Origin: Oscillospiraceae bacterium
GTDB taxonomy: Bacteria > Bacillota > Clostridia > Oscillospirales > Ruminococcaceae
DNA length: 15,503 bases
Direction of reading: 5' to 3'
Assembly: GCA_017440425.1 (NCBI GenBank)
Contig: JAFSHJ010000210.1
Location: 1 to 15,503 of the forward strand
Shown one piece after another: positions 14,408 to 15,503 of this stretch. The notes under the pieces were generated by a model. That model was given only the letters and a program-made list of their open reading frames with translations. It made no database searches and had not been told where the DNA came from. The position numbers and the translations under genes are program-made. Positions within the stretch are counted from its first letter, which is position 1, and each line of letters begins with the position of its first letter.

Positions 14408-15503
14408 TCATTTATTGGCGGCTTCGTAATCATCGATGCATTGGTAAATAATCCTGCGTATTTCATACTTATCTCCCGCAGCAAACTCAATAATTGTAGA
14501 TTCTCCGGGATATTTTATACTGATCGGTCCTCCCGGCATGGCTACACAAAAAATAACGTTATCAGCTTCATCATAGGCTGTTATATATTCAGCACCACCG
14601 GTTGAGATATTTTCATGTTTTGTTATAACCTCAATATCAAGCGAGAGAAATATCTTCCAAATAGCATCGGCATATTCTGCGGACAACGGAATTGACATTG
14701 GATTTCCTCCACCGGTAAATGACACATCAATGTAAGCAATTTTATCGGAGTGGATAAGTCTGTTAAAGCTGTCTAAATCCTCTTGTGTGCCCCAAACCCT
14801 ATTATCGCCCCACATAAAACTCATGGGATAACCGCCATCCTCCCAAAGAGTGCCGTCACGGGTAATGTACGGTTTATCCTCTGCTTTTTCAGCGGCTTCG
14901 TATTCGGAGATGCATTGGTAAATAATATTCCTTATTTTCTGCACCTCTTCTTTGCTTGCGTATGCATTGAACCAATAACTAACGTCTTCTCCGCTGTAAT
15001 TCACAACAATTATTTTCAACGGTATGCTTACACAAAAAAGGACATTATCGGATTCGTCATAGGCTGTTATATATTCAGCACCCCCTGTTGAAACCTCTGC
15101 ATCATCATCGCTGGTGATAACCGATATTTCAAGAGAGCAAAAAATCCTCCAAATTTCATTGGCATATTCTGCAGGAAGAGGAATTTTTGTGTAATTTCCT
15201 GTTGTTCCCACATCAATGTAAGCAATTTTATCGGAGTGGATAAGCCGGTTAAAGCTATCTAAATCCTCCTGTGTGCCCCAAACAATCTCTTCCGACCACT
15301 TAACGCTTTGAGGATAACCCGCTCCATCCCAAATCGTGCCGTCACGGGTAATGTAGGGTTCAACCGTTTCAGATTGCTCCGAACTTGATTCTTCGCTTTC
15401 CGACGTATTCTCGGATTCACCTACCGAGCTTTCCTCCGATTCTTCCCGTGAGCTTTCTTCTTCCGAGCTTTCTTCGGATTGCTCCGTTTCCGAACTCTTA
15501 CCA
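14408..15503 (-). CDS. Two-domain Ser/Glu-rich exported-type protein, 5' end outside window
   Basis: The frame is open from the right edge of the window to the TGA at 14408-14410, giving 364 visible residues. A GTG at 15211 looks like a start only if the upstream codons are ignored; they continue the same protein. Visible residues 3-46 are almost only Ser and Glu (for example SEESSEEESSREESEESS), a flexible linker of the kind that follows a lipobox or signal peptide in these bacteria. Then two tandem copies of a 162-residue domain start at residues 49 and 211, both opening with PYITRDGT. Shared blocks are WGTQEDLDSFNRLIHSDKI, the TGGAEYITAYDE block, and YQC followed by YEAA at the end. No known domain was recognised. 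The signal sequence itself is not in the window. Confidence 0.82.
   Translation of the reverse strand, partial: GKSSETEQSEESSEEESSREESEESSVGESENTSESEESSSEQSETVEPYITRDGTIWDGAGYPQSVKWSEEIVWGTQEDLDSFNRLIHSDKIAYIDVGTTGNYTKIPLPAEYANEIWRIFCSLEISVITSDDDAEVSTGGAEYITAYDESDNVLFCVSIPLKIIVVNYSGEDVSYWFNAYASKEEVQKIRNIIYQCISEYEAAEKAEDKPYITRDGTLWEDGGYPMSFMWGDNRVWGTQEDLDSFNRLIHSDKIAYIDVSFTGGGNPMSIPLSAEYADAIWKIFLSLDIEVITKHENISTGGAEYITAYDEADNVIFCVAMPGGPISIKYPGESTIIEFAAGDKYEIRRIIYQCIDDYEAANK
14411..15358 (-). repeat. Internal tandem duplication of a 486-base coding unit
   Basis: The unit starting at 15358 (first domain) is repeated from 14872 (second domain), an in-frame period of 486 bases. The bases around TGTAAGCAATTTTATCGG occur at 14731 and again at 15217 (plus-strand reading) with nearly unchanged flanks, which points to a fairly recent duplication or to gene conversion of this block. 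Confidence 0.88.

Noticed and set aside
14408..15211. Complete gene starting at the GTG at 15211
   Set aside because: The frame stays open to the window edge, and the upstream codons encode the missing first part of domain one and a Ser/Glu linker, so the gene is partial.

Overview
The window looks like chromosomal DNA of a low-to-mid GC Clostridia bacterium, probably a gut Oscillospirales/Ruminococcaceae-type organism. This is an inference from the Gram-positive lipoproteins with lipoboxes, the strong GGAGG-type ribosome binding sites, a Ser/Glu-rich surface linker, the MoxR/DUF58 operon and the O-acetylhomoserine sulfhydrylase. No rRNA, tRNA, CRISPR array or transposase gene was seen.

Left part (1-2643, plus strand): the 3' part of mnmA (tRNA 2-thiouridylase), a YhcH/YjgK/YiaL-family sugar-metabolism protein, its terminator, and a roughly 500-base spacer before an XRE-family regulator. 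The spacer holds a 75-base palindromic element that folds on paper into a perfect four-way junction, then a row of further hairpins and a good sigma-A promoter.

Middle part (2694-10049, minus strand) has two operons. One runs MoxR AAA+ ATPase, DUF58 protein, multi-pass membrane protein with a DUF4129-like tail, nitroreductase, and ends at a strong hairpin terminator. The other runs metY, a SurA/PrsA-like lipoprotein foldase and a small zinc-ribbon membrane protein, driven by a near-consensus promoter (TTGTCA, 17 bases, TATAAT) and closed by a terminator. A short plus-strand gene (10245-10469) is divergent from metY and has its own terminator.

Right part (10523 to the end, minus strand) is an accessory-looking cluster of exported proteins of unknown function. 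Two lipoprotein families (here type 1 and type 2) occur as a tandemly duplicated pair. One pair also carries a secreted 275-residue protein upstream. The window ends inside a gene for a Ser/Glu-rich exported-type protein with two tandem copies of a 162-residue domain. The operons are separated by two copies of a 180-base direct repeat, identical over 111 bases. Each copy contains the terminator of the gene before it and the sigma-A promoter of the operon after it, so the operon between the copies is arranged as a self-contained, potentially deletable or amplifiable unit. This cluster, and the four-way-junction palindrome, are the least ordinary parts of the window.
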